Made by a program: the position numbers and the translations under genes
The notes under the pieces: generated by a model
What the model saw: only the letters and a program-made list of their open reading frames with translations
What the model was told of the DNA's origin: nothing
Databases searched by the model: none
Part shown: in pieces, positions 54,860 to 64,000 of the stretch
How positions within the stretch are numbered: the stretch's first letter is position 1
How the letters are laid out: each line of letters starts with the position of its first letter
Origin: Silene conica
Lineage: Eukaryota; Streptophyta; Magnoliopsida; Caryophyllales; Caryophyllaceae
Direction of reading: 5' to 3'
DNA: 64,000 nt
Assembly (NCBI GenBank): GCA_029255685.2
Contig: CM055313.2
Location: 43,418,079-43,482,078 of the forward strand

Positions 54860-56536
54860 ATGTCTTCAAAGCGCTCAAGACATGAAGGTACGACTTCAAC
54901 CTCTCGTAACCCCATCCCCGAGTTAGTAAGAGAACCCCTTTCTAGTTTCCGTTATAAGACCCGGGGAGGGGTGGGTCTTGCTGGCTTCCAATCTCAAGAA
55001 GACTATCGTCGTTACATAAAATTGATAGGAAAATGTTTTTCCCCAACAAAATTTTTGTGCTCTTATACTATGCGTCGTATGGGGATCTTTGACGATGTTA
55101 GTATTCTTTTGAGGAGAGGTGGGTTTGGAATTGGTTTTTGTCATGCTTTTTCTTACAAACACTTGACTTGCGAGTTTTTAGCAACCTTTAAGGCGGACTT
55201 AGATAGTCTTAACCCCTCCGTCTCCTTTCAAATCCTTGGACATCATCGTAGGATTAGTCTTGAGGAGTTCTCCGAACACCTTGGGATTCCTTTTAATCAT
55301 GGGGGGCACTACACCACCCATAAGAAACAGAAGGATTGAGACGCCCGGGATAAATTTTGGAAGTTAACAGCAAGGGAAGGGAGATTTGACGCGAGGACGG
55401 CCACGGCCTCTTCCGTAAGAAACATTGTCTTTAGATATTTTTTGAGGTTGTTTGGAGATGTCTTGATAGGGGGACACGAGTCTCATCATCGGGTAGGGAC
55501 CGTCGCTCTTCAGTGTCTAATGGAAATCGTGGAGGGTAAGCCTTTGACCGTAGACATAACTAAGGCCGTAATCTATCACCTCCTTTACTTGAGAGACTCC
55601 ACACCAAGCACCATTGTGGGTGGGGGGTTAGTGACTTTGCTTGCAAAGAAGCTAGGGATGAGGGAAGAGGAGCCCGATTTTCCGGAACCTAGGGCTCCCG
55701 GGACTACTAGAGTTGACCCTAACTACCTTACAAGTTGTCTTTTCGAGTGGGAGGTGAACGGAGAGGATAGGCTTTGTTATGCCATTACCGAGGTTAGAGC
55801 CCTAGCTCTTCCGGCTACGAAATTTACCACAATCCGTGACCGGAAGAATTGGGGCATGCCCTATAGGTCGGGGGAATTTATTAGAAGTAATAATGAGTCC
55901 GATTGGGAGGTAGCCTCATATGGTTACAACCCCGACCGTTTGCATTATGAGTATCCTCTAGACATTGATGAGAACCTTCGGTGGCTTGCTAGCTCCGTTT
56001 TTGGTGATGAGTCCCCGTCCGATGATGAACATGATTCCCCTCTTCGTGACACCCAACCACCTCCTCCTTTTACCCAAAACCAACCTCGCCCCTCCCAATT
56101 TGAGATGGGGGGAACCTCTTCGGGAGCCGGGTTTCGACCCGGCTACCAAGGCTTTGGGTATAACCCATACCCCAACCAACCGTTCATGCCCTCTCCATTT
56201 ACCCCTCAACCTCCACCCATGGCCTACGGCCGTGGTAATTGGGACTTTGGCCCCCTTTTCCAACAAGTGAACACCTTGGCCAACAACTATGACTCCCTCT
56301 CTAGCAACTACACTACCTTGTCTACCAATTTCGATAGTCAAGGTAGGGCTTTTGACGAATTCCGAGTTGAGACAAGGCGTTCCTTCGAGGAGTTGCGGGT
56401 GGAGACTAGGACGTCCTTTGAGGAGTTGAGGGGGGTAAACCAAGCTACCTCGGATGCCGTCGGCCGGATTGAGTCCTCTTGGGACTCTTTCTTTACCGAC
56501 TTTAGCTCGCGCTACCCCCCGAACCCGCCTCAGTAG
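54860..56536 (+). pseudogene. Element G third ORF (Athila env-like position)
   Basis: 558 codons from ATG 54860 (MSSKRSRHEGTTSTS) to TAG 56534-56536, interrupted by one in-frame TGA at 55337-55339; reading resumes in the same phase, so it is one gene with a single nonsense change. The N-terminal half (YRRYIKLIGKCFSPTKFLC, LEEFSEHLGIPF, GGGLVTLLAKKLGM) looks like the ATHILA ORF / putative plant retrotransposon protein family; the C-terminal part has a proline-rich stretch (DTQPPPPFTQNQPRP) and a heptad-like repeat (FRVETRRSFEELRVETRTSF). I see neither a signal peptide nor a transmembrane helix, so env-like describes position rather than proven function. Recognition is by resemblance only. Confidence 0.75.
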
Positions 56537-58799
56537 ACTTTTGGGTTCACCTTGGGTGAGGGTAGTAGTGTGGGGAGGACCTTGGTTTATCCTTGGGGTG
56601 GTTGGACTGTTTTTGGGCTTTACATGTTATTGGGTCTTGGTTAGTTTTTGATTAATTGAATGCCGTGATGTTGTTTCTTGCTTCATTCTACCATTCCTTG
56701 CTATTTCCGTTCTTGGCTCTTGACTTGGTTCTTTTGATTGCTCCCCTCTTGCAATATCCAAATGACAATTTAGTTACCTTTTCTTTTATTTTGTTCTTTT
56801 TTCTCAATTTCCTCCACACATTTATTTCCATTTGGAAATCATGTAAATAAATAAGTGTGGGGAGGAAATTGCTTCTCAAAAATCCAAAAACATGTATTTT
56901 CCTTTTCAAAACAAAACAAAAAAAATAAAAATCAAAAATCCAAAAATATGTTCTCTTTATTTTTCAACAATCAAAAACACCAAAAATATTTTCCTTTTTA
57001 TTTTGTATTTCTCTTCCTTGCACTTGTCTCATCGAGGATGATGAGAATTTAAGTGTGGGGAGGGGAAATATCTACCTTGTACATATTTCATTTCATGTCT
57101 TTTATTTTGTTTTTCTTTTTTGCTTGAGTATCCTTTTAGAAAATACAAAAAAATTGAAAAATTTTTGAAAACCCAAAAACATTGCATTGTATATATTTTG
57201 TGTTTTGTATTCGTCCTAACCATGTTTATAGGTAATACGCACAATGCATCGGAAAGAAGTTTGGTAAAATTCCTCCTACTCTTTCTCCTTTTTCCTTCCT
57301 TTTTCATTTCGCATATATTTGTATGAAGGAGGATGGGATTGTGTGATGTGGGTGTTCCTTTGGGGAACCGTTTTGGAAATTGTTGGTGTGTGCCTATATT
57401 TTGGTAGGATGAAGTGCTTTAACTTGTTTGGCATATAGTTTGTAGACTCATTTGCATTATAACATGTTTATATTAGTTGCATTCATGGCATATAGTTGCA
57501 TTTAGGAAATCTTTTCGAAATTGGCTAATTGTGATCATTGACAAAATCGTTTAGGCCATCACAAATAATTCTTCTACTTGTTACTTTGCTTTTTAGAATG
57601 GTTTTGAAACACTCTAGGTTATGCTTTGCTAGTATCTTTCGAACCATGATCCACTACCAAGTCGAGGGTTTGCATTTTGAATCACCTTGTCCAACCTCGT
57701 GATGCGAATAGGTATTGATTGACTAGTCTTGGTGACCTTGTCGGTTTAGGTGGGATGGTAACTTGAGATTTTTATTGGTTCTTTAAATGCTCATTTCTTT
57801 AAATTTTGGTGTGAAATGTTGAAAAGAAAAAGTGAAAAAGAAACCTCTTGTGGAATATGATCGTGTAGTTTAGGTGGAGGCGTACCACTTCGATGTGCTT
57901 TGGAGGGGGGCCAAGGATTTGGCTTCCCACTTGGTCGTGAATTCGACCGCCCAAAGACAGAGTGATTGTCACCCCGATAAGCTATTGCCTAGAGGTTAAC
58001 CGGTCGCCTAATAAGCGATTGGCGAAAGCAAAGGGCATTAGCACGCGTGGGACAAACCCCATCTTAACTCATGATAGAAAAAAAAAAGAAAAAAATGAAG
58101 AAAAACATGAAAAAAAAAGAGACAATAATAAAAAAAATTTGAGGTCATTTGTTGTGTTTTCCACCTTTATGAAATGACTTGAGCATTTAAACCCGAAAAT
58201 CGAATTTTGCTATCCTTCCTTGACAAACTTGGGACGATCCATGACCCTTACTTGTGAAGAGTCTAGACCGGTTAATTCCTTACCTCTAGCATCATGGGGA
58301 CCTTCCTCCATTCCATCCGATCGCCCTCGACAAAGTTTTTGGATCATGGTCGTGAAAGTAACCTAGGTTAGCATTATTTGGTAGTGTTTTGTCGCCATCC
58401 TTTAAGTTTTAGTGACATGTTGAATTAGTATTTGTGCGGGAATGTATGATCTTGAATTTGATCCCTCTTAGTTGATCTCAGTCGCTTAGATGAGGAAAGC
58501 GGCTTTTCTCCTTTTTTCGATGCGTCCTATTGTTTGTTTATATGTTTCATGTTAGGATGTGTCAAAAATTTTGAGCAAGACCTCACTTGCCTTGCAATAG
58601 GGCACCTTTCCCTCATAAGGTGTCAAATTGTGAGTTGAAAGGGCATTGAGTGCGCTAATACCCAATCGGTTATTATAATAGAATAGCTATGTTTTTTTTT
58701 GTGTTGTTTTTTCACCTTAGGTTGGTAGACTTGTTTTGCGTTGCATGTAATATTGCTTGAGCTTACTCGGGACGAGTAAGGGTTTAGTGTGGGGAGATT
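56537..58799 (+). other. Element G 3' non-coding region with PPT and PPT-like copies
   Basis: 2.26 kb with no gene. GTGTGGGGAG occurs at about 56569, 56855, 57053 and finally 58787, where it forms the functional PPT (AGTGTGGGGAGATT) before the 3' LTR. A-rich runs (56895-57000, 58076-58140) produce spurious lysine-rich ORFs. Confidence 0.85.
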
Positions 58800-60397
58800 T
58801 GATAACTCCGTTATCTACGCGCTTTCCATACCTCAAAACTCTTTCTCGTAGCCCGTTTTCTTACTTTTTATGTGTTTTTCCGTGTTTAATTTGCATATAA
58901 CGCTCAACTTGCCTTTCGGGGAGCTTGTTTCTGGTTTTGGTTGTATTTGTCGATTTTTGTAGGGATAACGGACCCATTTGACAACCTAAGGCCCAACACA
59001 AACCTATGGATAGCCCAAAACAGAGAAACAAGGAAGTATTCTGAAGGCACCGTAAGAACCGTGCCGTTCCTCTCCAGGGAAGAAGGAACCGTGCTCTCCT
59101 AGCCGTGCCGTGCCGTTCTCTGCCGTGCCGTGCGGTTCTTGCCGTGCTCAGCTCACTTTTTGCGCGGATCTTTATTTACTTGAACGACAATGTTTTGGGT
59201 CGTTTTGCCTATTTGTAACCTAGTATATAAGCACTTTTCCTTCTCTTTTTACTGTACACCTACCTCTAGTTCAAGTTTTTAGTAAGAGAAACCCATTTTC
59301 CTTTGGAATTTGCAACAAACCCTTAATCAATTTCAATAGTTATCAAGCTTCCTTTGTTCTTTTTGCTTCATTGTTCTTCCTTGTTCTTCCTAGTTGGTAT
59401 ATTTCTTATCACTTTCTTTATTTTGTCATTTGTTTACATTTTAGTTGATTTAGTAGTTTGAATTTTGCACTTAGCTTGTTCACAAAGTTTCTTCCTTTGG
59501 GCTTGATTTTTGTTTGTTTTGATTTATTTTGCCCTAGATCATTGTTGTAGTTGGTTTTTGCATGTTTGATAGTAAGAATTTATCCTTAATCATGTTTAAT
59601 TATAAAGTATCATCTTTTGTTATGAATTTGACTTTCTTAGTTATGACTAGTGAGTAGTCTCTTACTAGGACTCGATTAGCTCCATCATGGGTGTTTCATT
59701 TTATTGATTTCTCACTATATTAGTCCTTGGGTTTGGCTTGTGAGGGTAGACTTGGGGATTTGGCTTGTTTATGGGTTATTGCGGGTTTCATTGACTCTAG
59801 ACCCTTGTCCATCGGCGAAAGTCGGTTAGGTTGGGAGTCGGGGTGACTTGTTTGACCTTAATGTCTACCTAGGTTGAGACCGAAAGGGAGAACCGAGGGA
59901 GGACCCCCTAGTCTAGCGTTTGAAATCGACCTTCGAGAGGAGGGGATGGATGACCCGGAAACCAACATGGGTATTTAACTTAGGACATCGACTTTCGAAC
60001 CCGAGAGGGGGGTTAGTCGGGATTGCTAGTGTCTTATAGTGAGCCCGAGAGGGAGTCTATGAGCGAATTAGAGGTGTTTTCCCCCTTATAACCCATACCC
60101 GTTGACTAGTAAAGAGAGATCATAATAATGAATACTTATGGCGGAGTGAAATCGGGTCCTAGGTTTTTTCTCTATTGAATTACATCCATTTCTTTCACTT
60201 GTTATTGTTAGTTTATTTAATTTACCTTGTTATTTCATACTTAGCTTATTTGTAGTTATTCATCTCAACCATCTCATTGTCGACTTAGCTAAACTCATAA
60301 CTTGAATAGCTAGTATTGCGATTTTAGCTCCCTATGAATCGACCCTCGAGTGCTACTTCGTCAACCGTGCACTTGCGGTATTAAAACATCCACATCA
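58800..60397 (+). repeat. 3' LTR of element G
   Basis: Same length as the 5' copy (1598 bp) and about 99.5 percent identical by eye, followed by TSD AGCTC. TATA box at 59224-59231; CCGTGCCGTGC block about 59046-59143. Confidence 0.95.
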
Positions 60398-60402
60398 AGC
60401 TC

Positions 60403-62376
60403 GAGACGAGGTTTTATCCTAAGGAGCTTAGATCACAGAGTCTTAAGGAGTTCATGGACTTGAAGCAGGGTAAGATGTTCGTTCAGAAGTACACCGACAA
60501 ATTTAACCAGCTTGCACATTTCGCTTCGAAGTTTGTCAGGGATGAGGCTGAGAGAGTTTACTTCTACCGTGGGAAGTTAGGGCCGCGCATCGAGAGTATG
60601 GTTCGCCGTGACTCGACCTCTTTTGTGGAGATTTATGATGATGTTATTTGGGCCGAGAGTTCCATTCGTGCCATAGATGCTGAGACCCGAGCTACTACTT
60701 CCAGTGTTACTTCTCACCAGAGATCAGTTTACCAGGGGAAGAGACCATTTGTTCCATCCACTTCTTCGCCTTCTTCTCAGAAGAAGCGATTTGAGAGGTT
60801 CTCTGCTCCGGTTGCTAAGACCACTTTCCACACTGATACTGCTTCTAGTGTTTGCCACCGTTGTGGTAAACCATCTCATCCGGGTTTTGACTGTTTCAAG
60901 AATGCCTTTAAGTGTTATACCTGCAATGGATTTGAGCACAAGTCTTTTGAGTGTCCTGAGAGGAACACCGCACTTGGCAAGGCTGCCACTGCTGCTGCAG
61001 CGACTAGAGGAGAAAAGCCGAAGGGGAAGATCTTCGTGATGACTAGGGCTGAGGCTGAGGCTCATCCAGATATTGTGGATGGTATCTTTTCTGTACTTGG
61101 TGCTGAGTGTCTTATTTTATTTGACACTGGAGCTTCTTTATCATTTATATCGACTCAGTTCGCAGACCGTTTAGCTCTTGAGTCTTCATTGGTTGAGGAG
61201 ACTTCCATTTACTTACTTTCTGGAGACGTGTTTTCCTGCTCTTCGTCCCATAGGAATGTTCCGATTATTATTGGTCAAGCCACATTTCCAGCGGACTTAC
61301 TGAGATTCCCTCTCGAGGAATTTGACATTATCCTTGGTATGAATTGGTTATCGCGATACCATGCTCGCTTCGAGTGTCGCGACCAGAAAATCTGCTTGAG
61401 GACTTCTTCAGGAGTTCGTGTTTCCTATAGGGGAACTCGCCCTAAAAAGGGTGTTCGTGTTATCTCTTCGATGAAAGCATCCCATCTTCTTAAGAAGGGT
61501 TGCCAAGCCTTCCTGTGTGTTGTTTCAGCTGCAAAGCCATCGCTACCGAAGCTTGAGGATGTAGCCATTGTTCGTGAGTTTCCGGATGTTTTCTCAGATG
61601 ACTTGCCAGGGATACCGCCAGAGAGAGATGTGGAGTTTACTATTGAGCTTGTTCCAGGTACCGGACCGATATCTAAGGCTCCCTACCGCATGGCTCCACC
61701 AGAGTTGAAAGAGTTGAAGCAACAGTTGGAAGAGATGATTGAGAAAGGGTTCATTAGACCGAGTGCTTCTCCGTGGGGTGCTCCAGTTTTATTTGTTAAG
61801 AAGAAAGATGGTTCCATGAGACTTTGCATTGATTATAGAGAGTTGAACAGAGTGACTGTGAAGAACAGATATCCTTTGCCTAGGATAGATGATTTGTTTG
61901 ATCAGTTGAGAGGTGCTTCTAGGTTTTCTAAGATTGATCTTCGATCGGGTTATCATCAGATTCCAGTGAGAGAGGCTGATATTGCAAAGACTGCTTTTCG
62001 TACCAGATATGGGCATTTTGAGTTCGTGGTTATGCCTTTTGGTTTGACTAATGCACCTTCTATCTTTGTGGATCAGATGAACCGCACCTTTAGTGAGTTT
62101 CTTGACACTTGTGTTGTGGTGTTTATTGATGACATTCTCATTTACTCGAAGATCGATGAGGAGCATGTCGAGCATCTCCGATTGATACTTGGGATTTTAC
62201 GTCGACAGAAGTGGTTCGCGAAGTTCTCTAAGTGTGAGTTTTGGCTTTCTAAGGTTGCATTTCTTGGACATGTGATATCTAGTGAGGGAGTTATGGTTGA
62301 TCCCGCGAAGATTGAGGCCGTTGTTGATTGGGAGAGCCCAAAGATGTGGGAGAGATCCGTAGTTTCCTTGGTTTAG
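60403..62376 (+). pseudogene. Element H gag C-terminus, protease and RT
   Basis: Resumes H's polyprotein after G ([10 protein letters not shown]). Gag ends with two CCHC zinc knuckles ([28 protein letters not shown]). Protease has [11 protein letters not shown] (about 61119-61151) and [10 protein letters not shown] has [43 protein letters not shown] and the intact catalytic [11 protein letters not shown] (about 62119-62150). A one-base deletion near 62344 (within SPK/DVGE) throws the frame off and gives the stop at 62374-62376; the true frame continues at 62328. Up to that point the chromovirus polyprotein is well preserved. Confidence 0.93.
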
Positions 62377-63035
62377 CGGGTTATTACCGTCGATTTGTTG
62401 AGGATTTCTCTAGATTAGCTCGTCCGATGACTCAGTTATTGAAGAAGGAAGCTAAATATGTTTGGACCGACAAGTGTGAGAGCTCTTTCCATGAATTGAA
62501 GACTAGGTTGACTTCCGCTCCTATACTTGCTTTGCCAGAGATCGGGGTTGACTTTGATGTTTATTGCGATGCTTCGATGTTAGGGCTTGGATGTGTGTTG
62601 ATGCAGAGTGGTAAGGTGATAGCTTACTCATCTAGACAGTTGCGAGTTCACGAGGTGAACTATCCGACGCATGATCTTGAGTTAGCTGTAGTTGTTCACG
62701 CCCTGAAGATGTGGCGTGATTACTTGATTGGATCTCATTGTCGCATTTTCACGGATCACAAGAGTCTAAAGTACATTTTCACCCAGAAAGACCTCAATAT
62801 GCGACAACGTCGTTGGCTAGAGTTGGTTAAGGATTACGACATTGAGTTATTGTATCATGAGGGTAAGGCCAATGTGGTTGCTGATGCGCTTAGCCGCAAG
62901 ACTTCTCATTCGATGAGTGCTATGCGTGTATTGCCCGATGAGTTGTGTTCCGAGTTCCGGAAGTTGAGATTAGAGATGGTTGGTAGTGGTTTTGATTGGT
63001 TATCTGCTATGACTGCCGAGCCGACATTGTATTAG
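62345..63035 (+). pseudogene. Element H pol: RT end and RNase H
   Basis: Continues after the deletion: RT thumb ([19 protein letters not shown]), RNase H with catalytic [48 protein letters not shown] and VVADALSRK. An in-frame TAG at 63033-63035 (after AEPTLY) stops it; the same frame continues on the other side. RNase H residues all look functional. Confidence 0.93.
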
Positions 63036-64000
63036 GAGATTCGCCAGAGTTTGCCTACAGATACCGCTTTTTGGAGGTTCGAGGCTAAGATTTCGAGTGG
63101 TGTTGCACCAGATTTAGTGATTGATGCTGATGGTTTCCTTAGATTCCGTGGTAGGATGTATGTTACAGATGTGCTAGATTTGAGGAAGAGGGTTCTTGAT
63201 GAGGCTCACTTGACACCGTATGCAGTTCATCCGGGCGGAGAGAAGATGCACAAGGACTTGAGACTTATATTTTGGTGGCCCGGGATGAAGAAAGACATAT
63301 TGGATTACGTGAGTAGGTGCTTGACTTGTCAACAAGTCAAGATAGAGCATAGGAAGCCAAGTGGTTTGTTACAGCCGCTCCACGTTCCTCAATGGAAGTG
63401 GGAGTGCATATCGATGGACTTTGTAACGGCATTGCATAAGACAGTGGGAGGCAAGGATGCGACTTGGGTTGTGGTTGATAGGCTAACTAAGTGTGCCATA
63501 TTTGTGCCTATCAGAGAGACATGGGATATGGAACGATTAGCCAGGGCTTATATTGCAGAGATAGTCCGTTACCATGGTGTCCCGAGAGAGATCGTTTCTG
63601 ATTGTGATCCTCGTTTCTGTTCCAGATTTTGGAAGGCTTAACAGGAGGCTATGGGTAGCCGTTTGCTGATGAGTACCGCATTTCATGTCGCGACCGATGG
63701 TCAGTCCGAGAGGACTATTCAGACATTGGAGGACTTGCTCCGTGCTTGTGCACTTGATTTCCAGAGTTCTTGAGAGCAGTGTCTACCGTTAGTTGAGTTT
63801 TCCTACAACAACAGTTACCATTCATCTATTGGTTTGGCTCCGTATGAGGCGCTCTATGGTAGGAAGTGTCGTAGTCCGATCTGTTGGGATCAGGCGAGTG
63901 ACGTGCACGACCTAGGACCGGACCAGTTAACTATTACGGTTGATCAGGTTCAGCTTATCAGAGGTAGGATGAAGGCCGCACAGGATCGGCAGAAATCCTA
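63036..64000 (+). pseudogene. Element H integrase, partial at window end
   Basis: Zinc finger (HLTPYAVHPGG to CLTCQ, about 63210-63333), then core with D in SMDFVTAL, D in SDCDPRFCSRF and E in [13 protein letters not shown]. Two further nonsense codons break it: TAA 63639-63641 inside FWKA/QEAMG and TGA 63771-63773 where tryptophan is expected (FQSS/EQCL). After these the frame is open through YNNSYHSSIGLAPYEALYG and KAAQDRQKS to the window edge. The chromodomain and 3' LTR lie beyond 64000. Confidence 0.92.

Larger units (their letters stand above)
46602..60397 (+). mobile_element. Element G: Athila-type Ty3/gypsy retrotransposon with third ORF
   Basis: A 13,796-bp element with equal 1598-bp LTRs (46602-48199, 58800-60397), Asp-tRNA primer site (48206-48223), gag, protease, RT, RNase H, integrase, an extra ORF in the env-like position, a PPT (GTGTGGGGAGATT, up to 58799) and perfect TSDs AGCTC (46597-46601, 60398-60402). 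The LTRs differ at about seven single bases by eye (roughly 0.4 percent), so it inserted recently. It nevertheless carries an RT active-site change and in-frame stops, so it was probably copied with help from an active relative. Confidence 0.95.
27220..64000 (+). mobile_element. Element H: chromovirus, extends past window end
   Basis: A plus-strand Ty3/gypsy chromovirus: 5' LTR (27220-29440 plus 45364-46051), Met-tRNA primer site (46054-46065), gag and pol to the window edge in integrase. It is inserted in K's integrase (probable TSD TTCAT, 27215-27219). It carries two nested elements, E in the 5' LTR and G in gag. With both removed, gag-pol is one reading frame as far as RT, where a one-base deletion begins a series of lesions. 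Confidence 0.92.

Noticed and set aside
54266..54899. ORFs on both strands before the third ORF of G
   Set aside because: They translate the CCGTGCCGTGC repeat and poly-A run; no domain.
54860..56536. Retroviral envelope glycoprotein
   Set aside because: Position fits, but I see no signal peptide, fusion peptide or transmembrane helix; described only as env-like in position.

Overview
The window is plant nuclear DNA built entirely from nested LTR retrotransposons; I see no host gene, rRNA, tRNA gene or CRISPR array. The evidence is chromodomain Ty3/gypsy (chromovirus) gag-pol, Athila-type Ty3/gypsy gag-pol plus a third ORF, Ty1/copia gag and reverse transcriptase, primer-binding sites matching plant initiator-Met and Asp tRNAs, and 5-bp target-site duplications (TSDs). 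This suggests a heterochromatic part of a large, repeat-rich flowering-plant genome, probably a eudicot. I cannot name the species.

Layout, with letters I assigned. A (1-2533, +): 3' end and LTR of a chromovirus, inserted in the RT gene of B. B (2534-6706 and 15978-16721, +): same family, pol remnant plus 3' LTR. C (6707-15977, +): complete non-coding element with 2.9-kb LTRs, inserted in B's LTR. D' (16722-18364, -): LTR piece into which B jumped, itself sitting in the gag of D. D (18365-20142, -): gag, primer site and part of the 5' LTR. I (20143-20966, -): A/B-type LTR piece in D's LTR. J (20967-23101, -): copia LTR and pol remnant in I. K (23102-27219, -): 3' LTR and integrase end of an autonomous relative of C, in J's RT. 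H (27220 to beyond 64000, +): chromovirus inserted in K's integrase. E (29441-45358, +): gag-only copia element in H's 5' LTR. F (33589-41281, +): gag-only Athila-like element in E's gag. G (46602-60397, +): nearly full Athila element in H's gag. Every base is assigned, and the longest chain (D, I, J, K, H, E, F) is seven elements deep.

Most junctions are base-exact. Matching 5-bp TSDs flank C (ATACA), E (ATAGT), F (GCAAG) and G (AGCTC), and removing F or G restores the interrupted gag reading frame. By eye, paired LTRs of G, E and F differ by about 0.5 percent, so these are recent, while C is more diverged. None of the autonomous elements looks intact: H has one frameshift and three nonsense codons in pol, G has a changed RT catalytic residue and two in-frame stops, and B has two frameshifts and a changed RNase H residue. 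C, E and F lack pol and must have moved using proteins from other elements.

The most unusual signal is in the LTRs of C, D', D, H and K: several unrelated families of short hairpins in which the loop is constant from copy to copy while the stem differs but stays self-complementary. The two Athila-type elements F and G instead carry family-specific GC-rich motifs reiterated upstream of a TATA box and again inside the element.
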